Shown: piece by piece, positions 1-10,912 of the stretch
How the letters are laid out: the number at the start of each line of letters is the position of its first letter
Numbering within the stretch: position 1 is the stretch's first letter
Assembly: GCF_038592905.1 (NCBI RefSeq)
Contig: NZ_CP151943.1
Span: 2,592,001-2,650,000 of the forward strand
Direction of reading: 5' to 3'
DNA from: Neobacillus sp. FSL H8-0543
GTDB lineage: Bacteria; Bacillota; Bacilli; Bacillales; Cytobacillaceae
Length of the DNA: 58,000 bases
Made by a program: the position numbers and the translations under genes
The notes under the pieces: model-generated
Database searches by the model: none
Told to the model about the DNA's origin: nothing
What the model saw: only the letters and a program-made list of their open reading frames with translations

Positions 1-1
1 T

Positions 2-418
2 GGATCTGGCTTTACTTTTAATAATCTTCTTGCTGGTTTACTTAATATTGATCCTACGATACAAAAACCAAATCAAGATGCATTTCATAAAGAGGAAGTT
101 CTCCAATGCACTCGCTGTTCGATGACCTTTGCACAATTTGTGAAAATAGGACGATTTGGTTGTGCCCATTGCTACGAAACGTTCAAAGTCCAATTACCAC
201 CAGTTTTAAGAAGACTTCACAGTGGAAATTGGTCCCATAGTGGTAAAATACCAAAAAGAATCGGCGGGGGAATCCATCTGCGCAAACAAATTGAAAACCT
301 GAAGGGTGAGCTGAAAGGCTTAATCTCACAGGAAGAGTTTGAAAAGGCAGCCGAAATCCGAGATGAAATACGTAATCTTGAAAGGGATTTAACCGGTAGC
401 CAAGAGGGAGGGGAATAA
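2..418 (+). CDS. mcsA: McsA, arginine kinase activator (5' partial)
   Basis: McsA is a zinc-binding activator and adaptor of the arginine kinase McsB, acting with CtsR and ClpCP in the cytoplasmic heat-shock response. The frame is open from base 2, so the start and the first zinc-finger cysteines lie upstream of the window. What remains is 138 residues: a CTRC and CAHC pair that would form the second zinc knuckle, then a C-terminal UVR-type helical hairpin ([13 protein letters not shown]). The stop is 1 nt before the mcsB start, which suggests translational coupling. Order mcsA-mcsB-clpC is the classical ctsR operon; ctsR and its promoter should lie just left of the window. Confidence 0.93.
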   Translation, partial: GSGFTFNNLLAGLLNIDPTIQKPNQDAFHKEEVLQCTRCSMTFAQFVKIGRFGCAHCYETFKVQLPPVLRRLHSGNWSHSGKIPKRIGGGIHLRKQIENLKGELKGLISQEEFEKAAEIRDEIRNLERDLTGSQEGGE

Positions 419-419
419 C

Positions 420-1493
420 GTGTCGCTTGAACGCTTTATTAATCAAGCAGTCAGTTCATGGATGAGCGAGGAGGGACCAGATTCAGATATTGTTCTTAGC
501 TCCCGAATACGATTAGCCCGAAACTTTGAGGATTTTAAATTTCCTACAATTTATTCACATGAAGAAGCTAAAACTATCATTTCGAAAATGGAAGAAGTTC
601 TACGTAAATCGGGCTTTACACGTTATGGAGAAATGGAATTACTGAAGATTGATGAATTACAGCCACTCCAAAAAAGGGTACTTGTGGAAAAGCATCTAAT
701 AAGTCCCCATCTAGCAGAGGACTCGCCATACGGGGCAGTTCTATTAACCGAAAATGAAGAAGTTAGTATTATGATAAATGAAGAAGATCATATTCGCATA
801 CAATGCTTATTTCCTGGCTTGCAATTATCTGAGAGCTTGGAGGCTGCGAATGAGATAGATGATTGGCTTGAAAGTCATATTCAATTTGGATTTGATGAAA
901 AGCATGGCTATTTAACAAGCTGCCCTACGAATGTTGGAACAGGGCTACGTGCATCAGTCATGATGCATTTACCAGGGCTAATATTATCGCAGCAGATTAA
1001 TCGAATAATCCCAGCAATTAATCAGTTAGGGCTGGTAGTAAGAGGCACCTATGGTGAGGGGAGTGAAGCGCTGGGCAATATTTTTCAAATCTCCAATCAA
1101 ATTACCCTTGGAAAATCTGAGGAGGATATATGCCGTGATCTTAAGGGTGTTGTCAGTCAGTTAATTTCACAAGAAAGGTCTGCACGAGAGGCATTACGCA
1201 AGACTTCAAACATACAATTAGAAGACAGAGTTTTTCGTTCCTTTGGTGTGTTATCGAATAGCCGAATAATTGAAACAAAGGAAGCAGCAAGATGTCTTTC
1301 TGATGTTAGACTTGGAATCGATATGGGTTATATTAAAAATTTGCCTAAAAATATATTAAATGAGTTAATGATATTAACACAGCCTGGTTTTCTACAACAG
1401 TATGCTGGAGGTCATTTAAGACCTAATGAAAGAGATATTAGACGAGCAGCACTAATTAGAGAACGACTGCAAATGGAGCAAGATAAAAGGTGA
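420..1493 (+). CDS. mcsB: McsB, protein arginine kinase
   Basis: McsB phosphorylates arginine residues of CtsR and of aggregated proteins, marking them for ClpCP. The 357-residue length is typical. It belongs to the phosphagen kinase fold: the N-terminal SSRIRLARN nucleotide-binding arginine motif is at residues 27-35, and the [12 protein letters not shown] segment holding the active-site cysteine is at about residue 168. The ligand segment [12 protein letters not shown] follows. The start is GTG, preceded by GAGGGAGGGG at the end of mcsA. It lies 13 nt upstream of clpC in the same operon. No anomaly is seen. Confidence 0.96.
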   Translation: MSLERFINQAVSSWMSEEGPDSDIVLSSRIRLARNFEDFKFPTIYSHEEAKTIISKMEEVLRKSGFTRYGEMELLKIDELQPLQKRVLVEKHLISPHLAEDSPYGAVLLTENEEVSIMINEEDHIRIQCLFPGLQLSESLEAANEIDDWLESHIQFGFDEKHGYLTSCPTNVGTGLRASVMMHLPGLILSQQINRIIPAINQLGLVVRGTYGEGSEALGNIFQISNQITLGKSEEDICRDLKGVVSQLISQERSAREALRKTSNIQLEDRVFRSFGVLSNSRIIETKEAARCLSDVRLGIDMGYIKNLPKNILNELMILTQPGFLQQYAGGHLRPNERDIRRAALIRERLQMEQDKR

Positions 1494-1506
1494 GGAGGAA
1501 GAGAAT

Positions 1507-3948
1507 ATGATGTTCGGCCGTTTTACTGAAAGAGCTCAAAAGGTATTGGCATTAGCACAAGAGGAAGCAATTAGACTGAGTCATAATAATATTGGAACAG
1601 AACATATTTTATTGGGTTTAGTTCGCGAGGGTGAAGGAATTGCTGCAAAGGCACTATATGGTCTTGGGTTAGGATCAGATAAAATCCAAAAGGAAGTGGA
1701 AACTTTAATTGGAAAAGGCCAGGAAACTTCTCAAACCATTCACTATACACCAAGAGCGAAAAAGGTAATTGAATTATCAATGGACGAGGCACGTAAATTA
1801 GGACACTCTTATGTTGGTACAGAGCATATCCTTCTTGGTTTAATTCGTGAAGGGGAAGGGGTAGCTGCAAGAGTGCTAAATAACTTGGGTGTCAGCTTAA
1901 ATAAAGCGCGCCAGCAAGTTCTGCAGCTTTTAGGCAGCAATGAATCTGGCGGTCATCAAGGTGGCGGTGCTGTGAGTGCTAACACTCCAACACTTGATAG
2001 CCTTGCCAGGGACCTAACAGCCATTGCTAGGGAAGGTACTCTAGATCCTGTAATTGGCAGAAGCAAGGAAATTCAACGGGTGATAGAGGTATTGAGCCGT
2101 CGAACAAAGAATAACCCTGTATTAATTGGTGAACCTGGTGTGGGTAAAACAGCAATTGCCGAAGGTTTAGCCCAGCAAATTGTTAACAATGAGGTTCCTG
2201 AAATTCTTCGTGATAAGCGGGTTATGACTTTAGATATGGGAACAGTGGTAGCGGGGACAAAATACCGTGGTGAGTTTGAAGATCGTTTGAAAAAGGTTAT
2301 GGATGAAATTCGCCAAGCAGGTAATATTATTCTGTTTATCGATGAACTGCACACCTTAATTGGTGCTGGTGGAGCAGAAGGGGCAATTGATGCATCCAAT
2401 ATTTTAAAACCATCACTTGCCAGAGGGGAACTCCAGTGTATTGGGGCAACAACCCTCGATGAATATCGAAAATATATTGAAAAAGATGCAGCTTTAGAAC
2501 GTCGTTTCCAGCCTATTCGTGTGGATGAGCCGACTGCTGAAGAATCGGTTCGTATTTTAGAAGGTCTGCGAGACCGTTATGAAGCGCATCACCGTGTTTC
2601 CATAACAGATGCTGCAATTGAAGCAGCCGTTAAGCTGTCAGACCGGTATATTTCTGATCGTTTTCTTCCAGATAAGGCTATTGACTTAATCGATGAAGCA
2701 GGCTCAAAGGTCCGCCTTCGTTCTTATACTACACCTCCTAACCTAAAAGAATTAGAAGTAAAGCTTGAGGAAGTCCGCAAAGAGAAGGATTCCGCTGTTC
2801 AAAGCCAGGAGTTTGAAAAGGCTGCCTCCTTAAGGGATACAGAACAGCGTCTGCGCGAACAGCTTGAGGAGACGAAGAAAGTCTGGAAGGAAAAACAAGG
2901 GAAAGAAAATAGTGAAGTCACTGTTGAAGATATTGCGAGTGTAGTTGCAAGTTGGACTGGAATTCCTGTGTCCAAGCTTGCTGAAGCTGAAACTGCGAAA
3001 TTATTAAATTTAGAAGAGCTGTTACATTCACGTGTTATTGGTCAGGAAGAAGCTGTAGTAGCTGTTTCAAAGGCTGTACGCCGAGCAAGAGCGGGGTTAA
3101 AGGACCCTAAACGTCCGATTGGTTCATTTGTCTTCCTTGGACCAACAGGTGTTGGTAAAACGGAATTGGCTCGGGCTCTTGCAGAAGCAATGTTCGGTGA
3201 TGAAGATGCAATGATTCGCATTGATATGTCTGAATATATGGAGAAGCATTCTACTTCCCGTCTTGTTGGATCTCCCCCTGGATATGTAGGATATGAAGAG
3301 GGCGGTCAGTTAACGGAGAAAGTAAGAAGAAAACCCTATTCCGTTATCCTGCTTGATGAAATTGAAAAGGCGCATCCAGATGTATTTAATATCTTATTGC
3401 AGGTACTTGAAGATGGACGCTTAACCGATTCGAAGGGCAGAACGGTTGATTTCCGTAATACCGTATTGATTATGACTTCCAATGTTGGTGCAGAAGCGCT
3501 AAAACGCAACAAGTATGTTGGATTTAATATTCAAGATGGGGCGCAAGATTACAAGGACATGAAGGGGAAGGTTATGGAAGAATTGAAGAAGGCCTTCCGT
3601 CCTGAATTCTTGAACCGAATCGATGAAATCATTGTATTCCATGCCCTTGAGAGAAAGCATCTCGAAGAAATCGTTACTCTTTTGTCTGACCAGTTGGTAA
3701 AACGATTAAAGGAGCAACATATTTCTTTAGAATTAACAGATGCAGCGAAGGGGAAAATATCTGTTGAAGGTTACGACCCAGAGTATGGTGCACGTCCACT
3801 GAGGAGAGCGATTCAAAAGCATATTGAAGACCGGCTTTCAGAGGAACTGCTAAAAGGTACCTTATTAACGGGTCAACATGTTATAATTGACGTAGAAAAT
3901 GGTGATTTTATTGTCACTACGAATAAAAAGGCGAGTCTAACTAAATAG
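1507..3948 (+). CDS. clpC: ClpC, Hsp100 AAA+ unfoldase
   Basis: ClpC is the hexameric ATPase that unfolds substrates, including phosphoarginine-tagged ones, for the ClpP protease. Two N-terminal Clp repeats (about residues 1-145) precede the first AAA+ domain, with Walker A GEPGVGKT near residue 208 and Walker B ILFIDE. A middle region contains a UVR-like segment ([12 protein letters not shown]). The second AAA+ domain has Walker A GPTGVGKT near residue 545 and Walker B VILLDE. At 813 residues it has the usual ClpC length. The start [10 protein letters not shown] follows a GAGGAGG ribosome-binding site. It is the last gene of the mcsA-mcsB-clpC run; a terminator follows. Confidence 0.97.
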   Translation: MMFGRFTERAQKVLALAQEEAIRLSHNNIGTEHILLGLVREGEGIAAKALYGLGLGSDKIQKEVETLIGKGQETSQTIHYTPRAKKVIELSMDEARKLGHSYVGTEHILLGLIREGEGVAARVLNNLGVSLNKARQQVLQLLGSNESGGHQGGGAVSANTPTLDSLARDLTAIAREGTLDPVIGRSKEIQRVIEVLSRRTKNNPVLIGEPGVGKTAIAEGLAQQIVNNEVPEILRDKRVMTLDMGTVVAGTKYRGEFEDRLKKVMDEIRQAGNIILFIDELHTLIGAGGAEGAIDASNILKPSLARGELQCIGATTLDEYRKYIEKDAALERRFQPIRVDEPTAEESVRILEGLRDRYEAHHRVSITDAAIEAAVKLSDRYISDRFLPDKAIDLIDEAGSKVRLRSYTTPPNLKELEVKLEEVRKEKDSAVQSQEFEKAASLRDTEQRLREQLEETKKVWKEKQGKENSEVTVEDIASVVASWTGIPVSKLAEAETAKLLNLEELLHSRVIGQEEAVVAVSKAVRRARAGLKDPKRPIGSFVFLGPTGVGKTELARALAEAMFGDEDAMIRIDMSEYMEKHSTSRLVGSPPGYVGYEEGGQLTEKVRRKPYSVILLDEIEKAHPDVFNILLQVLEDGRLTDSKGRTVDFRNTVLIMTSNVGAEALKRNKYVGFNIQDGAQDYKDMKGKVMEELKKAFRPEFLNRIDEIIVFHALERKHLEEIVTLLSDQLVKRLKEQHISLELTDAAKGKISVEGYDPEYGARPLRRAIQKHIEDRLSEELLKGTLLTGQHVIIDVENGDFIVTTNKKASLTK

Positions 3949-3983
3949 GGTTATAGCTTTATTAGTCGCCATAAGGGACAACT

Positions 3984-4028
3984 AAAAGAGGTACACGTTT
4001 TAAGTTCGATCGTGTACCTCTTTTTTTT
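3984..4028 (+). terminator. Intrinsic terminator after clpC
   Basis: A 14-bp stem starting AAAAGAGGTACACG, with its complement CGTGTACCTCTTTT, surrounds a short loop and ends in eight T. It closes the ctsR-mcsA-mcsB-clpC operon and leaves about 45 nt before radA. Confidence 0.88.
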
Positions 4029-4072
4029 ATAAAAGGTGGGCGCTTGCGCTTTTCATTTAGGAGAGAACAGAA

Positions 4073-5455
4073 ATGGCAAAACGAAAAACGAAGTTTATGT
4101 GTCAGGAATGCGGTTATGAGTCTCCAAAATGGTTGGGAAAATGCCCTGGTTGCGGAGAATGGAATAAAATGGTTGAAGAAGTAGAGATAACCGGCGGAAA
4201 TAGGAGGGGGGCATTTGCTCACTCACAAGGCGGTTCGGCAATTCTATCAAAACCAATGCCGATTACAGCAATTGAAACACTAAGTGAACCGCGAATTCTT
4301 ACTGAAATGAATGAACTTAATCGGGTCCTTGGCGGTGGAGTGGTCAAGGGCTCGCTAGTATTAATTGGTGGCGACCCTGGTATCGGGAAATCTACCCTTC
4401 TATTGCAAGTATCCTCACAGCTTGCAAATAAGGGAAATAAGGTGTTATACATTTCGGGTGAGGAATCATTACATCAAACAAAGCTCAGGGCATCAAGATT
4501 AGGAATTTCCTCTGAGAATCTCCTCGTTTATGCTGAGACGAATTTACAAGAAATTAACCAAACTATTGAAAATACAAATCCTGGCTTTGTTATTGTAGAT
4601 TCCATTCAAACGGTATTCCATCCTGAGGTTACTTCAGCGCCTGGGAGTGTATCACAGGTTCGTGAATGTACCTCTGAATTAATGAGAATTGGAAAGACAA
4701 ATGGTATTGCCATTTTTATTGTTGGTCATGTAACGAAAGAAGGTTCTATTGCCGGACCAAGATTGCTTGAACATATGGTGGATACCGTGCTTTATTTTGA
4801 AGGGGAAAGACATCATACGTATCGAATTTTAAGAGCAGTGAAAAACCGCTTTGGATCAACGAATGAAATGGGAATTTTTGAAATGAAAGAGTTAGGTCTT
4901 GAAGAAGTGGCAAATCCGTCGGAAATTTTCCTTGAAGAGAGGTCACAAGGTGCGGCAGGCTCCACCGTTTGCGCCTCTATGGAGGGGACACGTCCTGTCC
5001 TAGTTGAAATTCAAGCGCTAATTTCACCAACGAGTTTTGGAAACCCAAGACGAATGGCAACAGGCATTGACCATAACCGAGTCCCCCTTATCATGGCGGT
5101 ATTGGAAAAGCGGGTGGGGATGCTTTTGCAAAATCAGGATGCTTATTTAAAGGTGGCTGGCGGGGTAAAACTTGATGAGCCTGCCATTGACTTAGCTATT
5201 GCTGTGAGTATCGCCTCTAGCTTCCGTGATAAACCGACGAAAGCTACAGATTGCATTATTGGTGAAGTGGGCCTTACAGGTGAAGTAAGGCGTGTCTCAA
5301 GGATTGAACAACGTGTCCAAGAAGCAGCTAAGCTTGGCTTTGAGCGAGTCATCTTACCGGCTAATAATCTGGGTGGCTGGAAAAGTCCAAGAGGAATCGA
5401 GTTAATTGGCGTTTCAACCGTAAGTGAAGCCTTGAAGGCGGCGTTTGGAGGTTAA
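4073..5455 (+). CDS. radA: RadA, DNA branch migration helicase
   Basis: RadA (Sms) is a RecA-like ATPase that drives branch migration in recombination and repair. The N-terminal zinc finger is visible as C10-x2-C13 and C24-x2-C27. The RecA-like core has Walker [11 protein letters not shown] from about residue 99, Walker B-type FVIVDSIQ, and the RadA-specific KNRFG motif near residue 257. The C-terminal region is Lon-protease-like, without an obvious catalytic serine-lysine dyad as is normal. Length is 460 residues. The start has a GGAGAGAA site. radA and disA are 3 nt apart; in B. subtilis RadA controls DisA activity, and the spacing here fits co-expression. Confidence 0.96.
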   Translation: MAKRKTKFMCQECGYESPKWLGKCPGCGEWNKMVEEVEITGGNRRGAFAHSQGGSAILSKPMPITAIETLSEPRILTEMNELNRVLGGGVVKGSLVLIGGDPGIGKSTLLLQVSSQLANKGNKVLYISGEESLHQTKLRASRLGISSENLLVYAETNLQEINQTIENTNPGFVIVDSIQTVFHPEVTSAPGSVSQVRECTSELMRIGKTNGIAIFIVGHVTKEGSIAGPRLLEHMVDTVLYFEGERHHTYRILRAVKNRFGSTNEMGIFEMKELGLEEVANPSEIFLEERSQGAAGSTVCASMEGTRPVLVEIQALISPTSFGNPRRMATGIDHNRVPLIMAVLEKRVGMLLQNQDAYLKVAGGVKLDEPAIDLAIAVSIASSFRDKPTKATDCIIGEVGLTGEVRRVSRIEQRVQEAAKLGFERVILPANNLGGWKSPRGIELIGVSTVSEALKAAFGG

Positions 5456-5458
5456 CAA

Positions 5459-6532
5459 ATGGAGAATAAAAAGCTTGGTGAACAATCCGTGAGAGAGGTA
5501 TTGCAGTTTATTGCGCCAGGTACGCCAATACGCGAAGGTATTGATAATGTCCTGAGGGCAAATACGGGTGGGCTTATTGTTGTGGGTTATAATGACAAAA
5601 TGAAAGATATTGTTGATGGAGGTTTCCAAATTAATTGCCCCTTTTCACCCAGCTACCTTTATGAACTGGCAAAAATGGATGGAGCGATTATCTTAAATGA
5701 GCTAGGTAATACCATTCTAATTGCCAATGCCCACTTAGCCCCAGATTCTAATATCCAGGCCACCGAAACAGGAATGCGCCATCGTACGGCAGAAAGAGTT
5801 GCCCGGCAAACAAAAGCACTTGTCATTGCGATATCGCAAAGAAGGAATGTTATTACCTTGTATCAAGGGAATTTTCGCTATGCCCTTCAAGACATAGGGG
5901 TTATTTTGACAAAAGCGAATCAGGCGATTCAAATGCTGGAAAAATATAAGGCCGTTATGGAACAAAGTATTGTGAATCTAAGTCTTCTGGAATTGGAAGA
6001 GTCCGTTACTTATAATGATTTATTGCTTGTTCTACACCGCTTTGAAATGGTTTTAAAGATAAAAAACGAATTATTAACCTATTTAAATGAACTGGGTACA
6101 GAAGGTCGGCTCATTCGCCTGCAAATGAATGAAATTTTAACAAATTTAGAGAAAGAGACCGCGTTAATTATTAAAGATTACTCTTTTGAAAGGACAATCA
6201 ATGCTTGGGACGCTCTCAATCGAATGCAGGTATTAACAATTAGTGGGACCATTGAAGATACTATCCTATTGAAAATGTTAGGGTATCAAGGTTATGTCCA
6301 TTTAGATGAGAATAAGCATCCCCGGGGTTATCGAATCCTTAATAAAATTCCGCGTCTTCCGGCAGTTATTATTGAAAATATCATCACTAATTTTGAAACA
6401 CTTTCTAAGGTGATGGCTGCTTCAGTAGAAGAACTCGATGATGTTGAAGGGATTGGAGAAGTTCGGGCAAAAAAAATAAAAGAGGGCTTTAATTTGATAA
6501 AGGAGCGGTTATATACAGAAAGGCAAATATAA
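5459..6532 (+). CDS. disA: DisA, c-di-AMP synthase with DNA scanning function
   Basis: DisA condenses two ATP into cyclic di-AMP and scans DNA for lesions before sporulation. The N-terminal DAC domain shows the signature DGA at about residue 74 and RHRTAER at about residue 107, both needed for catalysis. A helical spine is followed by a C-terminal helix-hairpin-helix DNA-binding domain ([20 protein letters not shown]). Length is 357 residues, close to the 360 usual. The ribosome-binding site GGAGG lies inside the end of radA. No truncation or altered active-site residue is visible. Confidence 0.96.
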   Translation: MENKKLGEQSVREVLQFIAPGTPIREGIDNVLRANTGGLIVVGYNDKMKDIVDGGFQINCPFSPSYLYELAKMDGAIILNELGNTILIANAHLAPDSNIQATETGMRHRTAERVARQTKALVIAISQRRNVITLYQGNFRYALQDIGVILTKANQAIQMLEKYKAVMEQSIVNLSLLELEESVTYNDLLLVLHRFEMVLKIKNELLTYLNELGTEGRLIRLQMNEILTNLEKETALIIKDYSFERTINAWDALNRMQVLTISGTIEDTILLKMLGYQGYVHLDENKHPRGYRILNKIPRLPAVIIENIITNFETLSKVMAASVEELDDVEGIGEVRAKKIKEGFNLIKERLYTERQI

Positions 6533-6584
6533 AAATGGTTGCAAACCTAATATTACTATGCTAAAATGACAAATTTTTATATAT

Positions 6585-6613
6585 TTGACAGAGGATTTTT
6601 ACAATGCTACCCT
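6585..6613 (+). promoter_or_regulatory. Candidate sigma-A promoter upstream of yacL
   Basis: TTGACA at 6585-6590, a 17-bp spacer, and TGCTACCCT (extended -10 type, weak hexamer) at 6605-6613. The -35 is perfect but the -10 matches only three bases of TATAAT. It would serve yacL-ispD-ispF. A perfect TATAAT at 6709-6714 is too close to the yacL ribosome-binding site to serve it. Confidence 0.35.
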
Positions 6614-6733
6614 ATGAAGTGAAAAAGCTATTAATCAACAATGTATCGAGAATTATAGACGGCAGAAAAAATAATTAGCAACAAAGGTTTCATTTTTGCG
6701 AATATGTTTATAATGAGTAGAGGAGGTGATGGA

Positions 6734-7816
6734 ATGTTAAAACGTATTGTTCAAGCTTGCTTCCTCATAACTGGTGGTACGCTTGGGATATTGTTAATCC
6801 CGGAATTGCTAACATTAATCAAAATGGAAGGCATTCCTATAATTAGTAACTCATATGTCACGGCTATTTTAGGTGCAATTATTTTTTATCTTATTACTTT
6901 TTGGGCAGTTGATTTTGTACTTGAATTTGTCAAATGGGCGGAAGATTCATTAGTAAAAATCCCTGTCACAGATGTAATTTTTGGAAGTATCGGTTTGATT
7001 TTTGGACTGCTTGTTGCCTATTTGATAGGTTTTGCACTTAACGCAGTTCAAGTACCGATCTTAAATGCTGTCGCTCCTATTTTACTGACATTATTATTTG
7101 GTTATCTTGGCTTTCAGGTTGGTTTTAAAAAGAGGGATGAGCTGCTGAATCTCTTCAGTCGCGGGAAGAAAAAGACTGACGATGAAGAAATTGATATGGT
7201 GGGCAAAAATTCACTTAAGATATTGGATACAAGTGTAATTATTGATGGACGTGTAGCGGATATTTGCCAAACAGGATTTTTGGAAGGGACAATTGTCATT
7301 CCGCAGTTTGTACTTGAGGAATTACAGCATATTGCTGACTCCTCTGATGTTCTTAAGCGAAATCGCGGCAGAAGAGGATTGGATATATTAAATCGTATTC
7401 AAAAAGAATTGGCCATTAAAGTAGAAATTTACGAGGGCGACTTTGAAGAAATTCAAGAAGTTGATAGTAAGCTTGTTAAATTAGCAAAAGTTACAAACGG
7501 AATCCTTGTAACCAATGATTTTAATCTTAATAAAGTTTGTGAATTGCAGAACGTTGCCGTTTTAAATATTAATGATTTGGCGAATGCTGTTAAGCCTGTC
7601 GTTTTGCCAGGTGAAGAATTAATGGTCCAAGTCATTAAGGATGGCAAAGAGTATCACCAAGGTGTTGCCTATCTCGATGATGGTACAATGATTGTTGTGG
7701 AGGAAGGCAGAGAATATATCGGAAAGAGAATAGAGGTTCTTGTTACCAGTGTATTGCAGACATCCGCTGGAAGAATGATATTTGCTAAACCAAAGCTTTT
7801 GGAAAAGGCTTTATAA
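6734..7816 (+). CDS. yacL: YacL, membrane-anchored PIN and TRAM domain protein
   Basis: The 360-residue protein has four hydrophobic segments in its first 140 residues, a PIN (PilT N-terminal) nuclease-like domain beginning [12 protein letters not shown] with acidic residues typical of the fold (VTNDFN later), and a C-terminal TRAM-like beta domain ([18 protein letters not shown] region). An RNase role is plausible from the fold; the precise substrate is not established to my knowledge. An upstream in-frame ATG at 6704 exists, but the start at 6734 is chosen because AGGAGGTG at 6721-6728 is ideally placed. It precedes ispD by 43 nt. Confidence 0.9.
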   Translation: MLKRIVQACFLITGGTLGILLIPELLTLIKMEGIPIISNSYVTAILGAIIFYLITFWAVDFVLEFVKWAEDSLVKIPVTDVIFGSIGLIFGLLVAYLIGFALNAVQVPILNAVAPILLTLLFGYLGFQVGFKKRDELLNLFSRGKKKTDDEEIDMVGKNSLKILDTSVIIDGRVADICQTGFLEGTIVIPQFVLEELQHIADSSDVLKRNRGRRGLDILNRIQKELAIKVEIYEGDFEEIQEVDSKLVKLAKVTNGILVTNDFNLNKVCELQNVAVLNINDLANAVKPVVLPGEELMVQVIKDGKEYHQGVAYLDDGTMIVVEEGREYIGKRIEVLVTSVLQTSAGRMIFAKPKLLEKAL

Positions 7817-7859
7817 AAAGCTTAGAGGTATACTTTAAGGATTAGATTGGGGTTTTTTT

Positions 7860-8549
7860 ATGGCTTATCAAGTCATTATTCCAGCTGCTGGTCAGGGGAA
7901 AAGAATGGGCGCTGGGAAAAATAAGCTTTTATTAACACTTAATGATATTCCTGTGCTAATCCATTCATTAAAGGTGTTTGAAAATGATGAGTTATGTGAT
8001 GGAATTATATTAGCTATTCATCCACAGGATGAGGCAGAATTTTATACTTTATTAAAGAAATATAAGATAAGTAAAGTACGGGACTTAGTTCCAGGTGGAA
8101 AAGAACGTCAGGATAGCATTTATAATGCATTAAAAACAGTGACTGCTGAGGGAATCATCCTTGTTCATGATGGAGCCCGTCCTTTTATTCGAAAGAAACA
8201 CATTCATCAGTTAATTGAAACGGCTGAACAGACTGGTGCAGCAATTATTGGTGTACCTGCAAAAGATACGATGAAAACTGTTCGCAATAATTTGGTAGTG
8301 GACACTGTCGAACGATCTAGCTTGTGGGCTGTTCAAACCCCACAAGCTTTTCGTATTCCAATCTTGTATAAGGCATATGAACAAGCAGAAAAGGAAAAGT
8401 TTATCGGTACAGATGATTCTAGTTTGGTGGAGCGAATTGGTCATCCCGTGGCAATGGTAGAAGGAGACTATGACAATATAAAGTTAACAACACCAGAGGA
8501 TTTATACTTTGCCGAGGCAATTCTAAATAAGAGGAAAAGGGAGTTTTGA
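7860..8549 (+). CDS. ispD: IspD, MEP cytidylyltransferase
   Basis: IspD transfers CMP from CTP to 2-C-methyl-D-erythritol 4-phosphate in the non-mevalonate isoprenoid pathway. The nucleotide-binding motif [10 protein letters not shown] is at residues 8-17 with a following lysine (KNK); VHDGARPF near residue 102 and the C-terminal ISP-type TTPEDL are also typical. Length is 229 residues. The ribosome-binding site is poor (only GGGG about 10 nt upstream, followed by a T run), so translation may be weak. It is immediately followed by ispF, the next-but-one enzyme of the same pathway. Confidence 0.95.
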   Translation: MAYQVIIPAAGQGKRMGAGKNKLLLTLNDIPVLIHSLKVFENDELCDGIILAIHPQDEAEFYTLLKKYKISKVRDLVPGGKERQDSIYNALKTVTAEGIILVHDGARPFIRKKHIHQLIETAEQTGAAIIGVPAKDTMKTVRNNLVVDTVERSSLWAVQTPQAFRIPILYKAYEQAEKEKFIGTDDSSLVERIGHPVAMVEGDYDNIKLTTPEDLYFAEAILNKRKREF

Positions 8550-8551
8550 GT

Positions 8552-9034
8552 ATGTATCGTATTGGTCAAGGATTTGATGTACATCAATTAACGGAGGGGC
8601 GGCCGCTTATCATCGGTGGTATCACGATACCGTATGAAAAGGGACTTTTAGGCCATTCTGATGCAGATGTCTTACTACATACCGTATCAGATGCTTGTCT
8701 TGGAGCGATAGGCGAAGGTGATATTGGTAGGCACTTTCCCGATACAGACCCCAATTTTAAGGATGCAGACTCTGCGAAGTTAATGGAGCATGTCTGGGTG
8801 CTAGTGAAGGAAAAAGGGTACGAACTTGTCAATGCCGACTGTACAATTATTGCACAGATGCCGAAGATGGCACCCTATATTGGACAAATGAAGGAACGGA
8901 TTGCAGAGTTGCTTGAGGCATCTCCTGAACAAATCAATGTTAAAGCAACGACTACCGAAAAGTTAGGATTTGCTGGACGAGGGGAAGGAATTGCCGCTCA
9001 AGTGGCTGTTTTGTTGAAAAAGGTTAACAATTAG
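8552..9034 (+). CDS. ispF: IspF, MEcPP synthase
   Basis: IspF cyclises CDP-methylerythritol 2-phosphate to 2-C-methyl-D-erythritol 2,4-cyclodiphosphate, releasing CMP. Metal-binding residues are visible in GFDVHQL (D9, H11) and the loop [10 protein letters not shown]; the C-terminal [17 protein letters not shown] is the nucleotide-binding segment. Length is 160 residues. An in-frame TTG at 8546 overlaps the ispD stop, but ATG at 8552 gives the conserved N terminus [12 protein letters not shown] and better spacing from AAAGGGAG, so I use it. ispD and ispF are separate genes here, not fused. Confidence 0.95.
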   Translation: MYRIGQGFDVHQLTEGRPLIIGGITIPYEKGLLGHSDADVLLHTVSDACLGAIGEGDIGRHFPDTDPNFKDADSAKLMEHVWVLVKEKGYELVNADCTIIAQMPKMAPYIGQMKERIAELLEASPEQINVKATTTEKLGFAGRGEGIAAQVAVLLKKVNN

Positions 9035-9036
9035 AC

Positions 9037-9065
9037 TTTATTGCTTATATCGACAATGATAGAAT
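9037..9065 (+). promoter_or_regulatory. Candidate promoter upstream of gltX
   Basis: An extended -10 element TGATAGAAT (9057-9065) lies 17 bp after a weak -35 TTTATT (9037-9042). It sits between ispF and gltX, about 48 nt before the gltX start. The extended TG motif is the main support. Confidence 0.4.
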
Positions 9066-9112
9066 AAATCAGACGAAATAAAACGGGTTGTAATACAGGA
9101 GGAACTTTATAT

Positions 9113-10570
9113 ATGTCGAATGAGATACGCGTAAGGTATGCACCAAGTCCAACAGGACATTTACATATTGGAAATGCCAGGACTGCGTTATTTAATTATT
9201 TATTTGCACGCAGTCAAGGCGGGAAATTTATCATCCGCATCGAGGATACCGATAAAAAGAGGAATATCGCTGGAGGAGAAGAAAGCCAATTAAAATATTT
9301 ACAATGGCTTGGCATGGATTGGGATGAAGGTGTTGACGTTGGCGGGGAATATGGTCCCTATCGTCAATCCGAGAGAAATGATATTTATCAAACCTATTAC
9401 AATCAATTGCTTGAAAATGGTCATGCCTATAAATGTTATTGTACAGAAGCGGAGATTGAGGCTGAGCGTGAGGAGCAGACGGAACGAGGAGAAACTCCAC
9501 AGTATTCAGGAAAATGCCGAAATTTAACGATGGAAGAGAAGGCCATTCTTGAAAGTGAAGGGCGTGAACCGAGTATACGCATCATTGTTCCAGAAGGGAA
9601 AACCTATACTTTTGATGACATGGTAAAAGGGAGCGTTTCTTTCGAATCTGAAGGGATGGGCGACTGGGTCATCATTAAAAAGGACGGAACGCCAACTTAT
9701 AACTTTGCGGTCACAATTGATGATTATTTAATGAAAATCTCACATGTGCTGCGCGGAGATGATCATATTTCAAATACGCCAAAGCAGCTAATGATATATG
9801 AAGCATTAGGCTGGCAACCGCCCGTTTTTGGTCATATGACGTTAATTGTCAATGAAAGCCGTAAAAAACTTAGTAAGCGTGATGAATCAATCATTCAATT
9901 TATTGAGCAATATGAAGAATTGGGATATCTGCCTGAAGCATTATTTAATTTTATTACATTATTAGGCTGGTCTCCAGGAGGCGAAGAAGAAATCTATTCC
10001 AAAGAGGAATTTATTAAGATTTTTGATGCCCACCGTTTATCGAAGTCACCTGCACTATTTGATAAACAAAAGCTTGCTTGGATGAACAATCAATACTTGA
10101 AAAAAACAGAAATTGACCGGGTTCTAGAACTCGCCATGCCTCACCTAGTCAAATCAGGAAAGTTAAGTGAAAATATTAGTGAAGATGAACAGCAATGGGC
10201 TAAAAGCTTAGTATCGCTATTACAGGAAAAAATGAGCTTTGGTGCTGAAATTGTTGAACTTTCGGATATGTTTTTTAAGGCTGACGCAGAATATGAAGAA
10301 GATGCGAAGGAAGTCTTAGCTGGTGAAACGGTACCTGAAGTCTTAAAGGCATTTTTACAGGAACTTGATCAGTTAGAAAGTTTTAAAGCGGATGAGATAA
10401 AGGCAGCGATGAAAGCTGTGCAAAAGTCAACAGGACAAAAAGGAAAGAATCTTTTTATGCCGATCCGTGCTGCCGTTTCAGGACAAACACATGGCCCGGA
10501 CCTGCCTCAAACGATTGAACTTTTAGGAAAATCTAAAGTCCAATTACGAATTCACAAACTTATTGGTTAA
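9113..10570 (+). CDS. gltX: GltX, glutamyl-tRNA synthetase
   Basis: GltX charges tRNA-Glu and, in bacilli lacking GlnRS, also tRNA-Gln, which is then amidated by GatCAB. It is a class I synthetase: the HIGH-type motif HIGNART is at residues 17-23 after [10 protein letters not shown], and the KMSKS-type motif is KLSKRDES near residue 250. The C-terminal half is the helical anticodon-binding region. Length is 485 residues. The start ATG follows CAGGAGGAAC. In B. subtilis gltX is followed by the T-box-controlled cysES, as here. Confidence 0.96.
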   Translation: MSNEIRVRYAPSPTGHLHIGNARTALFNYLFARSQGGKFIIRIEDTDKKRNIAGGEESQLKYLQWLGMDWDEGVDVGGEYGPYRQSERNDIYQTYYNQLLENGHAYKCYCTEAEIEAEREEQTERGETPQYSGKCRNLTMEEKAILESEGREPSIRIIVPEGKTYTFDDMVKGSVSFESEGMGDWVIIKKDGTPTYNFAVTIDDYLMKISHVLRGDDHISNTPKQLMIYEALGWQPPVFGHMTLIVNESRKKLSKRDESIIQFIEQYEELGYLPEALFNFITLLGWSPGGEEEIYSKEEFIKIFDAHRLSKSPALFDKQKLAWMNNQYLKKTEIDRVLELAMPHLVKSGKLSENISEDEQQWAKSLVSLLQEKMSFGAEIVELSDMFFKADAEYEEDAKEVLAGETVPEVLKAFLQELDQLESFKADEIKAAMKAVQKSTGQKGKNLFMPIRAAVSGQTHGPDLPQTIELLGKSKVQLRIHKLIG

Positions 10571-10590
10571 CATTAAAGCAAAAATATAAT
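10563..10590 (+). promoter_or_regulatory. Candidate promoter of the cysE-cysS T-box transcript
   Basis: TTGGTT (10563-10568), a 16-bp spacer and a perfect TATAAT (10585-10590), overlapping the gltX stop codon and placed about 60 nt before the T-box leader. Confidence 0.5.
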
Positions 10591-10649
10591 ATAGTAAGAG
10601 AAAGTAAACTTAAAATGTGAAAATGTTGAAGAGGAAAAGTAAAATATGA

Positions 10650-10888
10650 TGCTTTAAAAGAGAAAACCATCGCCGGCTGAAAGTGGTTTAAGTCTCTCAT
10701 GTTTGAAAATGCACCTCCGAGTCTCTTTTCGAAAGGATGAGTATCCGAGTAGACTGGAGCGGAACCTTCCGTTAACAGGTTAGAGTGAGACTAGTATAAG
10801 CCTTTTTAACATAAAAGCTTAGCAGTCTAATCAGAGTGGAACCACGCCAAATGCGTCTCTGTCGTAAAGACAGAGACGTTTTTTTTTA
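10650..10888 (+). promoter_or_regulatory. Cysteine T-box riboswitch with terminator, leader of cysE-cysS
   Basis: The leader carries the T-box core AGAGTGGAACCACGCC (10833-10848; canonical AGGGTGGNACCGCG). A terminator stem CGTCTCTGTC/GACAGAGACG (10854-10878) with a GTAAA loop and nine T follows. In the Stem I region a TGC codon (10710-10712) in GAAAATGCACC fits a specifier loop for cysteine. The T-box bulge TGGA (10837-10840) can pair with UCCA, the 3' end expected of tRNA-Cys with discriminator U73. Binding of uncharged tRNA-Cys should favour the antiterminator and read-through into cysE-cysS. The position is the same as the known B. subtilis cysES T-box. The exact 5' edge is approximate. 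Confidence 0.92.
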
Positions 10889-10912
10889 TTAATTTAGATG
10901 GGGAGGAAAGAC

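Noticed and set aside
6709..6714. TATAAT as promoter for yacL
   Set aside because: Transcription would begin at or after the yacL ribosome-binding site at 6721, leaving no usable leader.
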